From Ipomoea triloba (lineage: Eukaryota > Streptophyta > Magnoliopsida > Solanales > Convolvulaceae), in assembly GCF_003576645.1 (NCBI RefSeq), contig NC_044922.1, positions 7,400,640-7,464,639 of the forward strand: a DNA stretch of 64,000 bases. The letters are read 5' to 3'. The translations under genes were made by a program, and so were the position numbers. The notes beneath the pieces were generated by a model that was not told where the DNA came from, did no database searches, and saw only the letters and a list, made by a program, of their open reading frames with translations. Below, piece after piece: positions 21,870 through 32,629 of the stretch (the first letter of the stretch is position 1; the number at the start of each line of letters is the position of its first letter).

Positions 21870-22376
21870 AATATGGATGAAGAAATGTGGTAGAGAAAGT
21901 GACACTTGTCAAAATCTTGTGGTTCCAAAAATAAAAATCTTCCAACTTATCAGTTGTGGTCCAAACAGATAAAGTTTCGGTGGAAAATAATTTAAATAGG
22001 AAGAATTTTGAAACCAAAAATTTATCCCAGACAAAACCTCAAAATTGGGCTAGGTTCGGTACACCGCGAAATTTAGCGATGCTACGATCAAAATAAATTT
22101 TCACTCTTATAGCCCGTCCGATTTCAACTTAACTAAGCAGGAAGTTCATACTTAGTCATAATATGCATAATCATCCATTTCCTAGGAAATCCGAGCTGAA
22201 AATTCGTTCCTTAAAAATTTTACGGTTCGCGACCGGTACGTATGATCGCAGCTTAATAACAACTATACTCCCTTATAAAAATTCCTTTGAAGCATCGGGA
22301 GATCATCTTATGAATTTCATAGCCTAAAGACATATTTTTCGAACCTTAGTCTTATAGGAATAGGCGAGGGGTTACA
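18747..22376 (-). mobile_element. Tekay-like solo LTR, 3.6 kb, inverted
   Basis: Ends are TGTAACACCCC (left) and GAGGGGTTACA (right), flanked by a perfect 5-bp TSD TTGAC at 18742-18746 and 22377-22381. No internal region is present, so it is a solo LTR left by LTR-LTR recombination. On the minus strand it is collinear with the LTR at 5031-6755 and the shorter one at 30047-31950. It contains CT, TA and AAT microsatellites at 21652-21869. No coding sequence is supported inside. Confidence 0.88.
21652..21869. repeat. Microsatellite cluster: (CT)n, (TA)n and two (AAT)n
   Basis: CT-rich at 21652-21694, TA at 21749-21770, AAT at 21787-21814 and 21842-21869, all inside the inverted solo LTR. Confidence 0.9.
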
Positions 22377-22395
22377 TTGACAACAACAGAACAAA

Positions 22396-22590
22396 CTTTA
22401 GGGAACACTGATTCGGCGTTTCATGAGCTTTCAAATTCAAAGAATATTTGGGAAAGCATCCAAGAAGAGGAAGAAGACATTTGCTTGAAGATTAAGGTCT
22501 GTTAAGGCACCCATTTACAGGCTTTAGAAATTTGCTGCACATTTGGTAAAGTTTTTACTTTCTCTTAAAAAATAATAGCATTCTGAAAAA

Positions 22591-22651
<61 letters not shown>

Positions 22652-23170
22652 TAGTGCAGTATGGTAGTATGGTTTTATTTGTTTTTGTAGGTGTGTTTGA
22701 TGGAAAGGAAATAAATCAGTATCCAGCAAAAGAAGATTCTATCTCCATCAGGAAGCATATAACACAGTTCATTTGTAATGGAGCAAAGGTATTTGATTAA
22801 ATTCTTAGTAGTTACAATGTGTTGTTAACTACTTCCTCATTTTATAATTAAATTCCAGCCAAGTTCACAATGTTTGGTATTTTTAACTATTTAAGAATCA
22901 ATATATTTTTTGCAGTTGTATCTTCATTGTAAAGCTTACTGATCTTTTTAAATGGCAGCAATGATATGTAATAAGAAACATGGAATTAGTTAGTTTGTGT
23001 TGTTAAAGTATCTAATGTAATGTACTCCTACTTTGAATTTCAAAACATCTTCACTTTTAAAAAAGTTCAAACAGAGAAGGCAGACGAAATTATTGTGAAG
23101 ATGCTTAAGGGCTCACTTACCATTGTGTCTGTAAGAGGAAACACAGAGCTACAACTTGATTTCATTTCTT
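22396..23170 (+). pseudogene. Exon-like fragments of an unidentified host gene
   Basis: Three short open stretches look like exons. Near 22410-22497 the frame reads AFHELSNSKNIWESIQEEEE. Near 22692-22787 it reads VFDGKEINQYPAKEDSISIR and ends at AAG before GTATTT. Near 23078-23170 it reads TEKADEIIVKMLKGSLTIVS. They are separated by AT-rich, intron-like DNA and are not in one continuous frame. The first lies right after the solo LTR TSD. I do not recognise the protein. Introns retained would mean a DNA-level capture, which Helitrons are known to do. Confidence 0.4.
22592..22650. repeat. (TA)n(CA)n microsatellite
   Basis: TA units to 22630 followed by ten AC units. Confidence 0.95.
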
Positions 23171-24220
23171 TAATTATACTAATATATTGTATTCAATAAT
23201 GGTAACCACCTCTTATTGAAATCTTCTTAACCTTTGTATGATGAAAACCTACAAAAAATACAATATACTGTTAGTTCCAAAGATTATAAAAAGTTTTGGA
23301 ACTTTTTACATCATAGGCTTTTACATATTATATCCCACAATGCATGTACATATTCAAACTTGGATGATGGACATATGCCATACTCTAACTATTGCAAGAA
23401 GAATGAAGAATGAAAAAATTGTAAGAAGAATTGCAAGAATAGGTTACATGTGGATGATGAACATATGGCATTCAAGTGAAGAGCTAACAATTGCAAGAAG
23501 AATGAAAAAGTTTAAGGGGTCAACTACTATATTGAAGATATATAAATGTACAATGGAAGCATTCCTGTTATTTTAGATTCAAACTCTTTATCATTAGGAT
23601 CTAAAATTGTATTCTTTAAATATATCTAAAGCACTAATGCACAATATATGAACACTTTTTTTTTATTCTATGAACAATATATAAATAATATTCGAGTAAC
23701 TAAACTACTACCAATATAGCACATGAACATAATGTGGAAAATACTTGGCTCAACAATTATAGGAGGCAAGAGGAAGCAAAGTATATCAGATAAAAGGTAT
23801 GTTGAAATCCCAAAATTACTGTATTTCTTTCATTTTCAAAATAATGACTAGCAAATAATGACATCGATGTGGTCATCCCAATTATTGTGGTAATAAATGG
23901 TAATGGTAATCTTATGGTAATAAATCGTAATTATAATAAATTGTTATTGATCATAATCGTAATGGTAATTATTAATTATTAATATAGAATAATAATATTA
24001 ATGGTAACTGTTATTGTTATTAATAAATCGTAATTATAATAAATTTGTGTGATTTATTTAAATCTTAACATTTTATGATTTTACATTACTTTGAATATGC
24101 AGTTATTTTATTCGTTTATTCATACCATGTTCAGAGGTGAAATTATAATTCAATAAAAAAGAAATATTAAAAAAAATTAACTGAAAATTAAACGGCACGG
24201 AATTTAAGCCATTTGAATAA
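23170..24220. other. AT-rich sequence without recognised genes
   Basis: A 112-codon ORF at 23238-23576 contains a small internal duplication (WMMDICH / WMMNIWH and TIARRMK twice) and matches nothing I know. Further right are TAATGGTAAT-type simple repeats. Confidence 0.35.
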
Positions 24221-25800
24221 GTAAATTAATATTAATATTTGATATTAATATTTGATTGGAAATTGAACGAAAAAGGAAATGAATTTATTTCGACAATTAA
24301 ATTATTATAATTATATTAATCATATTAATATTTATGAAGGAAAAAGAAAATAAATATATTAATATTTTATTGGAAATATAATTGGCAATTATATTTTTAT
24401 AATTATATTACTTATTAATTATATGGAAATGAATATTAAAATTTTTTTATGAATGAAAAAGGAAATAAATATTACACACGGGAATATGTTATTAATATTA
24501 TGTTACTAATGTTACTAATTGGCACACGAATCAGGTCAAATGAAAAAGGAGATTAACAATAAAAATTCACTATAAATATAACATAGCTTCCCCTATGCAA
24601 AAATTAGTAACCACCAAATGAATATTTATTCCTTTTATGAAGGAAAAAGGAAATGAATATATTCATAATTCACTAGAAATATAATCGACAATTATATTAT
24701 AATTATATTAATTATTTAGAAGGAAAAACAAAATGAATTTATTAATATTTTCACTGAAAATATATTCAACAATTATATTTTTATAATTATATTACTTTTT
24801 AATCATATGGAAATTAACATTAAATTTTATGAACGAAAAGGAAATAAATATTACACGGAATCTGTTATTAATATTTTCTTACTAATTGGCAAGGAATCAG
24901 GCAAATTAATTGGCAATTATCCGGAAAAAAAAAGAATGGAAAACAATACTAATTCTTTTGATGAAGAAAAAAGGAAATGAATATACTCAAAATAAAATGG
25001 AATATTATGAAAAATGAAATGAATATATTAATATTTCACTGGAAATATAACACAACTTTTTCCTACGAAAAAATTAGTAACCACCAAATGAATGATTAGG
25101 AAAAAATTATAAAGGAAAAAGAAATGTAAAATAATATTAATTCTTTTTATAAAGGAAAAAGGAAATGAAATATTAGGAAAACGAAATGAACATATTAATA
25201 TTTTACTGAAAATATAACACAACTTTTTCAACGAACAAATTATTAACCATCAAATGAAATATTAGGAAAAAATTATGAAGGAAAAATGGAAATTAATATT
25301 AACTTTTTTATGAAGGAAAATGGAAATGAATATATTTATAATGAAATGAAATGTTAGGAAAAAATGAAATGAATATATTAATATTTCACTTGAAATATAA
25401 CACAACTTTCCATATGAAAAAATTAGTAACTCACAAATGAAATATTAGGAAAAAATTATGAAAGGAAAAAGGAATGAAAATCAATATTAATTATTTTTTA
25501 TAAAGGAAAAATGAAATGAATATATTTGAAAGGAAATGAAATACTAGAAAAAACGAAATGAATATATTAATATTTCACTAGAAATATAGCATAGCTTTCC
25601 CTACAAAAATATTAGTAACCAACAAATGAAATATTAGGAAAACATTATGAAGGAAAAAGGAATGACAATCAATAATTCTTTTTATAAAAGAAAAAGGAAA
25701 TGAATATATTCAAAAGGAAATTAAAATATTAGAAAAAATGAAACGAATATATTAATATTTCATTGGAAATATAATCGACAATTATATTATTACAATTATA
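24220..25800. repeat. AT-rich diverged tandem array, unit about 165-190 bp
   Basis: The landmark AATATTTCACTGGAAATATA recurs near 25031, 25197, 25380, 25569 and 25755 (spacings 166, 183, 189, 186), with looser copies upstream. Each unit also has AAAATTAGTAACCACCAAATG and GGAAAAAGGAAATGAATAT. The array lies in the 3' half of the Helitron candidate. Confidence 0.75.
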
Positions 25801-26099
25801 TGAATTAAATATTAATTAATTAATTAATTATATTAATTATTAATTATATTAATAAATACTACTCCATAATAATTAATATTTATTAACTAGAAAGTTGAGC
25901 AATCCTCTGACCAACTTTAGATGTCGTTGATCAAATTAATTAGTACACGTGTGGCATGAACACTGCAGAAGGTCGAACATATTTAATATATAATAATAAT
26001 AATCTTTGTATATATGAATTGACATTCATGTTAACGAAAAATCATTAATTTAGTGTAATTGACTAATAATAATTGCCTAATAATTATTATGGTAATTAA

Positions 26100-26410
26100 G
26101 CTAAATATTGGTCGTTGAATTTATTTTGATACTCCGTAATAATTAAAGTTAAATTATTTCTCATTTTTTCATATTTATTTTTGTAATAATATAATTACTT
26201 AAGTTATATAAATATCGATCTTTTATAGATAATTGTAAACAAACAAGTCATATATTATTCAATTAATTGAGTGATACTTTTGCACTAATCTTATAATCAA
26301 ATAAATGTACATATTCAATATTAGATTTTTTAAAATAATTTTATCTTTAATTTTATTATCTAAATAAATAATAAAAAAATTTATCCGTGAATCGCACGGG
26401 TAATTGAACA
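26100..26410 (+). mobile_element. Degenerate Helitron 3' end
   Basis: The hairpin CCGTGAATCGCACGGG near 26386 is followed by TAATTGAAC where a CTAG would be expected. The 200 bp before it resembles the sequence before the intact end at 39688 (AATCTTATAATTTCAAATAA-like and ATTTTATTATATAAATA-like words). The CTRR end is lost. Confidence 0.45.
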
Positions 26411-26964
26411 ATTATTTGCTCTAATTCAAGCAAAGAAAACATTAGAAAACATAATCAATCCAACCAATTTCATCAATTGCGCTATATACTATTCAATGCT
26501 ATAATTTATATAATTGTATATCGATCCAAATATTCTTAAAATATTATAACAAATTCATTCCGTGCAACGCACGGGCGAAAATACTAGTTTAGATAAAAAT
26601 GTTTAAGAATTAAAATAATTAATTAAACTTTACTTTTTAAAAAATCTTCTAAATTATGTTTATCACATTTTACACTTATAATAAATACAATTGAAACAAA
26701 TTGTATATTGTAATCTTGATCTTCCCCATTCCCCATCACACACTTGAGCCTTGAGGTAATTAGTAAATAGTAAAATGAGAGCGTAGGAGTGTAAAATTAG
26801 GGTAAAAAAAAAAGGAGTGTAAAATTAGGGTCTTATTTGGAATGAACTAAATAGAGAGCAAAACCCAAAAGAAAGCCACATAGCCATGAAAACACTATTT
26901 TTTAAAGCAAACTCATATGGTGCCTTTGAATCCAAACCCACCAGAAGGCTTCCACTAGGATTCG

Positions 26965-27151
26965 ATGGGCATGGCTGTTGCGAACCCATACTCCATTTCC
27001 AGCCCCACCGCTATCAATTCCAACACGTCGCCGTCGTCGTCGAATTCGAATGATTCGACGAAGAAGGTCCATATAAACCCTACACCATTACCAAATCTCA
27101 TGAGAGGTGGACCGAGCCCGAGCACGACAAGTTCCTCGAAGCTCTCTAACT
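26965..27151 (+). pseudogene. Truncated REVEILLE/CCA1-like MYB gene, exon 1 fragment
   Basis: From ATG 26965 the frame codes a Ser/Asn/Thr-rich N-terminus ending STKKV. A one-base change near 27070-27077 shifts frame. In the new frame the hallmark of the plant SHAQKYF-type MYB (REVEILLE/LHY-CCA1) family appears: [20 protein letters not shown] then EAL. The next codon is TAA at 27147-27149, where the family has Gln (CAA). A splice donor CT|GTGAGT follows at 27152, matching the usual end of this exon. The intron runs about 100 bp and then stops at retroelement sequence near 27253, so the SHAQKYF part is absent. RVE proteins are clock transcription factors; this copy is dead. Confidence 0.8.
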
Positions 27152-27252
27152 GTGAGTTTATATTGTATATGTATATACACATTTGTATATTTGTTGATCA
27201 TTATTCTATTCTTTTCATTTTTCGATTTATGGCTTTGGTGACCAATCAAGGG

Positions 27253-27647
27253 AACAACTCCGAACACCCACACATCGCTTGATTAATTAATAATGAGAAA
27301 ACGAACTATCCTTGGTGCTTATATGATTAGGATTTGATAGTTTGCTTGCTTGAGGACTGTGAGCATAAATATAATATGTGCAGTCCAACTATCAGCTTAG
27401 GCTTTTAGTTGAGATTGAGCACATGCTTTAATTTGGTATCAGAGCCACCCAAAAGATCATGGGTTCGAATCTCCGCGTCACCCACAAAAAGAGACTTCCA
27501 CGTGTTGCGCTTGGAAATCCACCGCACACGTTGAGGGGGCGTGTGAGCATAAATATAATATGTGCAGTCCAACTATCAGCTTAGGCTTTTAGTTGAGATG
27601 GAGCACATGCTTTAATTAGGACAAGCAAGGTTTAAGTGTGGAAACTT
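27253..27647 (+). mobile_element. Truncated 3' internal end of a second Athila-like copy
   Basis: Apart from the inserted TRIM, this matches 36237-36365, the sequence just before the 3' LTR of the main element (words CCGAACACCCACACATCGCT and GCAAGGTTTAAGTGTGGAAA). It runs straight into the LTR at 27648. The LTR is thus flanked on both sides by internal sequence, as in an LTR-sharing tandem. The match breaks near 27255, next to the MYB gene fragment. Confidence 0.8.
27358..27617 (+). mobile_element. TRIM (terminal-repeat retrotransposon in miniature), 260 bp
   Basis: Two 76-bp direct terminal repeats at 27358-27433 and 27542-27617 start TGTGAGCATAAATATAATAT and differ at one base. The first is followed at once by the tRNA-iMet PBS TGGTATCAGAGC (27434-27445). 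The second is preceded by a G-rich tract TTGAGGGGGCG. A 5-bp TSD AGGAC flanks it (27353-27357 and 27618-27622), and the empty site is seen at about 36335-36345. The ends read TG...TT rather than TG...CA. The interior carries GGGTTCGAATCTCC, like a tRNA T-arm or B-box. It has no coding capacity and depends on enzymes of other elements. Confidence 0.85.
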
Positions 27648-29141
27648 TGATAAGTACCAAGAATAGTCTGTTTTAAGGCTCATTTACGGGCTAATATTGT
27701 ATAGTTTGCTACCCATTTCATAAGGATTTCATGCATTAAGACTCGAATGTGACCAAAAACCTCTAACACGATTATGGAATATGTTTTTAAGCTATTCTAC
27801 AGCCACAAGAAGGACTTAAGGCCAAAACTGAGCAGAAAGCAAAGAAGCCATGAAGCAGGAGCCTCCCACGCAGCCCCACACGCGTGTGGTTGGACGTGGA
27901 ATAATTCCAGTAGCTCACCACGCCCTCCACCACGCGTGGCGATAGCCGTCGAAGCCTCAAGGCTCGACGCGTCGAGAACGTGCCGTAGCATTTTTATGAA
28001 AATCCTTGAAGGCTCGACGCGTCGAGACCCTGTCTCGACGCGTCGAGAGCCCTGTGGCAGCCCTAATTTCAGTTGCGGGAAAATTGTCTATCTTGCCCCT
28101 ATTTTGCTCCCACTATATAAAGCTCATTATTCCAAGACCTTGAGAGGGGGAGGAGAACAACCAATAATTTATAGATCTAGTTTTCTTTCTATTTTCTTCC
28201 CCTTTGGGGAGGAAGACAAACACATCTCCTTAAATTAGTCTAGCTTAGAAGATGAAGAAGATGTAGATTCAAGATCTCCTTAGGTATAAATACTCTTTTT
28301 ATTATAAAGATTGTTCTTTTATATTATTGCTTTGTTTATTTTGTTGTTATTGATGTTTCCTACGCTTGAGTAGTGTAGTTAAGGTTGTGTGTGCCCATGA
28401 TAATCCTTTGATTGATGATTAAATCTTGTCTTATGCCTATGAGAATTGTGGCAGTAGTATTGAAGTTTGTATGGATGATGTTGTTCAAACTTTGCTTCTA
28501 TTTCCGGTTTGTATGGATGATGTTGTTCAAACTTTGCTTCTATTTCCGGCTTGTATGGATGATGTTGTTCAAACTTTGCTTCTATTTCCGGCCGGGATGG
28601 ATGATGTTGTTCAAACTTTGCTTCTATTTCCGGCCGGGATAGTTAGTGAACCGAGTGGAAGTGAGAGAGTGCGCGATAGCGGCCTCTCACGAGCCTAACT
28701 CATCTATATCTCCGCTCTTAGTCCGAAAGGACGAGATTCGAGAGGAGTGGTAGGCAAGGTGTTCGATAAAATGCCTCAACCGAATGAGGATTGAGAGTCT
28801 GAGTGTGACGCCACTCGGTACCAATACCGTGACTCCCTAGTTCAATCCCGAAACCCATTTCCAAGCTACCTACGTTAATCAATCATTTGGCTTAGCATTG
28901 GCATGCATCCCCTTCTTTTTCCTTTTGTATTTTCTATTTCAATCTTACCTTTCAAACCATTTACACAACCATCCATGAACAAAACATCTCCCTACGATTC
29001 TTGCAACTCTTACCTTTCAACCTCATAAATGCCAACACCAATTCGCTCCAGTTTGTCATCCTTGAGAGACACGACACTCGGGGAGTCTTGACTCTTCGTT
29101 TTAACACATTCACACTTACCATATAACCACAATCCTTGTCA
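27648..29141 (+). repeat. Left LTR of the Athila-like element (1494 bp)
   Basis: Begins TGATAAGTACCAAGAATAGT and ends ACAATCCTTGTCA. It contains a TATA box (CACTATATAAAG near 28111), three copies of the palindrome CTCGACGCGTCGAG at 27963, 28013 and 28034, and a CACACGCGTGTGG palindrome near 27877. A 42-bp unit is present four times at 28465-28634. ORFs that span the TATA region are ignored. Confidence 0.88.
28465..28634 (+). repeat. 42-bp tandem repeat inside the LTR, four copies
   Basis: The unit TTTGTATGGATGATGTTGTT plus 22 more bases starts at about 28465, 28507, 28549 and 28591. The right LTR (about 37229) and the inverted solo LTR have a single copy, so the expansion is specific to this LTR. 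Confidence 0.92.
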
Positions 29142-29144
29142 AAA

Positions 29145-29162
29145 TGGCGTCATTGCCGGGGA
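29145..29162 (+). other. Primer-binding site (tRNA-Asp type)
   Basis: TGGCGTCATTGCCGGGGA lies three bases after the LTR. It is two mismatches from the tRNA-Asp complement used by Athila and related gypsy elements. Confidence 0.8.
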
Positions 29163-29397
29163 TGGCAAACGGTTTTGAATTGTGTTGACATTTTTGAAGT
29201 AGATTTTTAAGAGTTCTTGAATTTATTTCTTTTTGTTTATATTGTTTTCTTATTTTTGTTACTTGATTAGAGAAGTGAGCTTATTTGCTTTGAATATTTT
29301 ATTGCTCACTTGCAACTACTCTTAGTTGCAAATATTTGTTGTTGGCTAAGCTTTGTGCAGGAAATTTTTGTTGAAACTCATTTGAAAGCTTGCCAAT

Positions 29398-30046
29398 GTG
29401 TGCTTATATGCATATTACCCCCATTCCACCTATGCTTACCCTCCACCAACATATCATTACCCACCTCCAAACCCTTACCCATTTCCATATCACTACTTAC
29501 CGCATCCAAATTCTTATCCATCTTATATACATAACCATCACCCACCACCATATACACACCCTATCCCACCGTATCAAAACGAATTTCCCCCGACAATACC
29601 CCAATTATCAAAATGACTCGTTAAGCTCCAAAGAAATATACCAAAATATAGTGAGTAAGCTTGCACAAATGATCAGAACAATCGACTCAAGCTATACTCC
29701 CGAGCCATTTTCATTCCCTAATTCCCACCTAAACACCCACTACCCACCTTCATCCCAAATTCCCGAAGAAAACAATACTACCCATTTCATTGAAACACCA
29801 CCCTCTTTCCCATATTTTACCCATAAAAATCCTTGTGATTATATCCCATCGGCCACGAACGAAATTGAAATTCTAAAAGCAAAAATAGAAGCATTCACGA
29901 GGATGGCCAAGGAGGATACAGCCAATTTAAGAGTCGAAATCAAAAGCGAATTAAAAGACTATCTTGCTACCCTCCGGGAGGAAGTACTTCCATTAGAAGA
30001 GGTTGAAACAAAGATGCTATCCATGATGGAGGAGCTCATGAAAATC
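29398..30046 (+). pseudogene. Athila-like element ORF, part 1 of 3 (N-terminal)
   Basis: The likely start is ATG 29398, giving a Tyr/Pro/His-rich N-terminus (TYHYPPPNPYPFPYHY). One extra C in the CCCC run near 29600 shifts the frame; after it the protein reads YQNDSLSSKEIYQNIVSKLA and a helical segment EIEILKAKIEAFTRMAKEDT. It stops being open at a solo LTR inserted after the codons for LMKI. The extra C may be a mutation or a sequencing error. I know no family for this protein; by position it would be gag-like. The three pieces without that base add to 1767 nt, 589 codons. Confidence 0.65.
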
Positions 30047-31950
30047 TGTAACCCCTCACTCATTCCAATAAGCTGCGAACCTACGTACCGGTCACGAACC
30101 GTAAGGATTTTTAAAGTATGTGTTCGGTCCCGATTGTCCTAGGGAATGAATTAGTAGGCACTATACTATTAAGCTTGAACTTCCTACGTGATTAAATTAG
30201 CCCGTAAGAGAGAAAATTTATTCCAACCCTTGTATCGCAGTATTTCGCGATATACCAAAAATTATCCGATTTTTCAAATTAGTGACGGGATTATTTTCAA
30301 AATAATTTTGGTTTCAAAATTCTTCCTATTTAAATTATTTTCTACCGAAACTATATCTGTTTTAATCCCGAACAGTCTAACCGAAGATATTTTCCCTTAC
30401 CCACCTCAAAAATGTGACACTTGGCAACTCCCTACACCACATGTTATTATTTAAATATTTTTGAAGATGATCAAAATGGAAACTTGATCTCCAAGTTTCT
30501 TCATCCCTAAAGTGTTGCTATAAAAGGAGACTTGATCTCCCATTTTCTTCATCCCATACCCATTTGGCCGAAATTTAGAGAGGAAAAAGGAGAGGAAAAT
30601 TCTTCATCTTCTTCCTTGAGTTCAAGAAGCTTCATAGCCAATTTCTTCACAAGATCATCATCTATTCGGTAAAATTCCATTTTTATTCGGTTAAAAGCTT
30701 TGTTTTCTTCCCTAAAACCTAGCTATAGGTTAAGATTTCTTAAAATTATTGTTATGGTGGTATGTTTTGCCTAGGGTTTTTGGTGAAAGAATTGAGTAAA
30801 GGAGAGGATTTAGCTATTGATGTTTAAAGGGTTTGAAGGAAAATCTAGCCTCTCAGGTTTCTTATCAAGTGCCTAGAATCCCATTAAGTGTTGATGAGAG
30901 TTTTGGTCTTCAAGGGTAAGATTTCATGTTCACTAAAATTATTATTTACCCCATATATATGTATATTGATATATGATATGATATGATATCAAAATTATGT
31001 GTTTTGCAAAATTATGTGCATTATGATGTCCATGTGATCACAAGTGCATTGCATAATATGTGTATGATTCTCGAATTATCGAGAATTGATTTTTACGGGT
31101 CAAACCCGTGTGTTGAGTAAATGCTTGGCTTGGAATTTTGGTGTTATGTACATATATGTACTAAGAATGATATATTATTATGGAATGAATTATTGTGGAG
31201 AAAAATATGTCTTGAGAAATTATATATTTTCGAAGAAAATATTTATTATGAAGAAATGATATATTTTGGAAATTATATGTACATATTTAGTCTTGGAGGA
31301 TAAGAATACTTGCTGCCGGTCTGAGCCGGAAATGGGCTGCGGTCCAGATTATTATGAGCACTTAGGGCTGCGGTTCTAATTGCTATTGATATGAGAACCT
31401 AGGGCTGCGGTCCTATTGATTGAGTATTGGTGTGGGTTGTATCCCCAACTTGGTATTTAATCCTCCTTGACAAATATGTTATTTTGGGAAAAGTATATCT
31501 CCACATTATTTTGGAAAAGTATATTATGAGATAAATGATAAAAACCCAAGCCTATATTTTTCGGGGTGAAATGGAACTTACTTAGCTTATGCTAATTTTG
31601 GGATATACACCCCTTCATTTTTGTGTTAAAATGATTTTTGCAGGTGAACATGAATAGGATGGAAGTGAGGTTGAGATTATTCCATTTGAGGAATAGGCAT
31701 TTTGAGGATTTTATTATTTGGAGGAAATTTTGGTTGTATAATTACTTCCTTGTATTAAGTTGGACTTTGGATGTATTTTGATGTTGTAAGTTTAGCCTGT
31801 GCACTTAGAGTGGAGTTTGTCAAAGAGGTGATAGAATTCACTCTAGGTGTGGCGGTAACACCCATTTTCTGCTGGTTAGATGTGTAAGCTTCTGCAATAT
31901 ATTATTGGGATTTTGTATCAAATTTAAGATGTGAAAATTGGGGTGTTACA
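30047..31950 (+). mobile_element. Tekay-like solo LTR (1904 bp) inside the Athila-like ORF
   Basis: Starts TGTAACCCCTCACTC and ends ATTGGGGTGTTACA, flanked by the 5-bp TSD AAATC at 30042-30046 and 31951-31955. It shares its ends and 3' section (CTCTAGGTGTGGCGGTAACA) with the LTRs at 5031 and 18747, in the plus direction. It has no internal region. Confidence 0.92.
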
Positions 31951-31955
31951 AAATC

Positions 31956-32629
31956 AATGAGTCACGGACTAACTCCACCTTCATAGATGAAATCCCGACT
32001 TTGGAAGCCCATCCAAGGATTGCACAAGAGGTTGAAAAAGAGCAAAATTCTAGCAAAGATGTGAATGTTGAAAAAAACGTAGATTGTTATACCCCGGTGC
32101 TTGAAGAAGTTCCAAATTTCAAATTGGAAAATCAAAAGGAGGTAGAGATGGAGAGTGAGGATGATGACATTGAGATGGTGTGGGAAGATGGAGAGCCAAC
32201 ATGTGGTAAAATTCCTAATCTTTCTTGTGCTAATATTCTTGAAAATCCTTGTGCTCTTGTTAAAAACACTTTTGACACTTGTGTGGACGATTCCCCTTTG
32301 AAATGCAATAGTGATCTATATGCTTATGACAATACTCGTTTTTATTTCTGGGAGGATGATTCCATAGGCTTTGTTGTTGATGATCCTATTAACAAGTGTG
32401 AAAATGTTGATAATGATAATTGTGTTTCTCACAAGGATGACTCCCTTTGCATTAATATTTCCATCACATGTGATTATGATTGCTTTAAATTTCGGGAGGA
32501 TGATTCCGTAAAAAATTGTGATGTATTGATTAATGACTGTAAGGATTCTCTCTTGTTTTCTAATGATTATGCTTGCTTTAACTCTTTGGAAGATGAATCC
32601 TTTGACTTGGGTGAAAATGAGTTGATGAG
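31956..32629 (+). pseudogene. Athila-like element ORF, part 2 of 3 (acidic repeats)
   Basis: Resumes in frame directly after the TSD of the solo LTR (NESRTNSTFIDEIPTLEAHP). It is very acidic and contains a repeated pattern of an aromatic residue followed by acidic residues and Ser: FYFWEDDS, FKFREDDS, FNSLEDES. Repeats are about 45-60 residues apart, with Cys-Asp words (NSDLYAYDN, TCDYDCFKF, SNDYACFNS). It is cut by the inverted solo LTR at codons LMS. No known domain is recognised. Confidence 0.65.

Larger units (their letters stand above)
18324..26587 (+). mobile_element. Candidate non-autonomous Helitron, about 8.3 kb, with nested insertions
   Basis: The 5' end TCTATACTATATATAAAAGC at 18324 follows a host A and matches the TC-starting ends of plant Helitrons. 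The 3' end has a 6-bp hairpin CCGTGC/GCACGG at 26560-26574, nine spacer bases, and CTAG at 26584-26587 followed by host T. No Rep/helicase ORF is seen between them. The interior holds a complete solo LTR, exon-like scraps and AT-rich arrays. A second degenerate Helitron 3' end lies inside at about 26400, so the two outer ends may belong to different copies. Pairing them is an inference. Confidence 0.4.

Noticed and set aside
27434..27480. Possible tRNA gene (TGGTATCAGAGCC ... GGGTTCGAATCTCC)
   Set aside because: No cloverleaf can be formed around it; the first part is the PBS of the TRIM.
27774..28238. 154-aa ORF in the left Athila-like LTR and its 161-aa twin at 36492-36977
   Set aside because: They cross the TATA box and palindromes of the LTR promoter; similarity simply reflects LTR identity. 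The inverted LTR has no matching frame.
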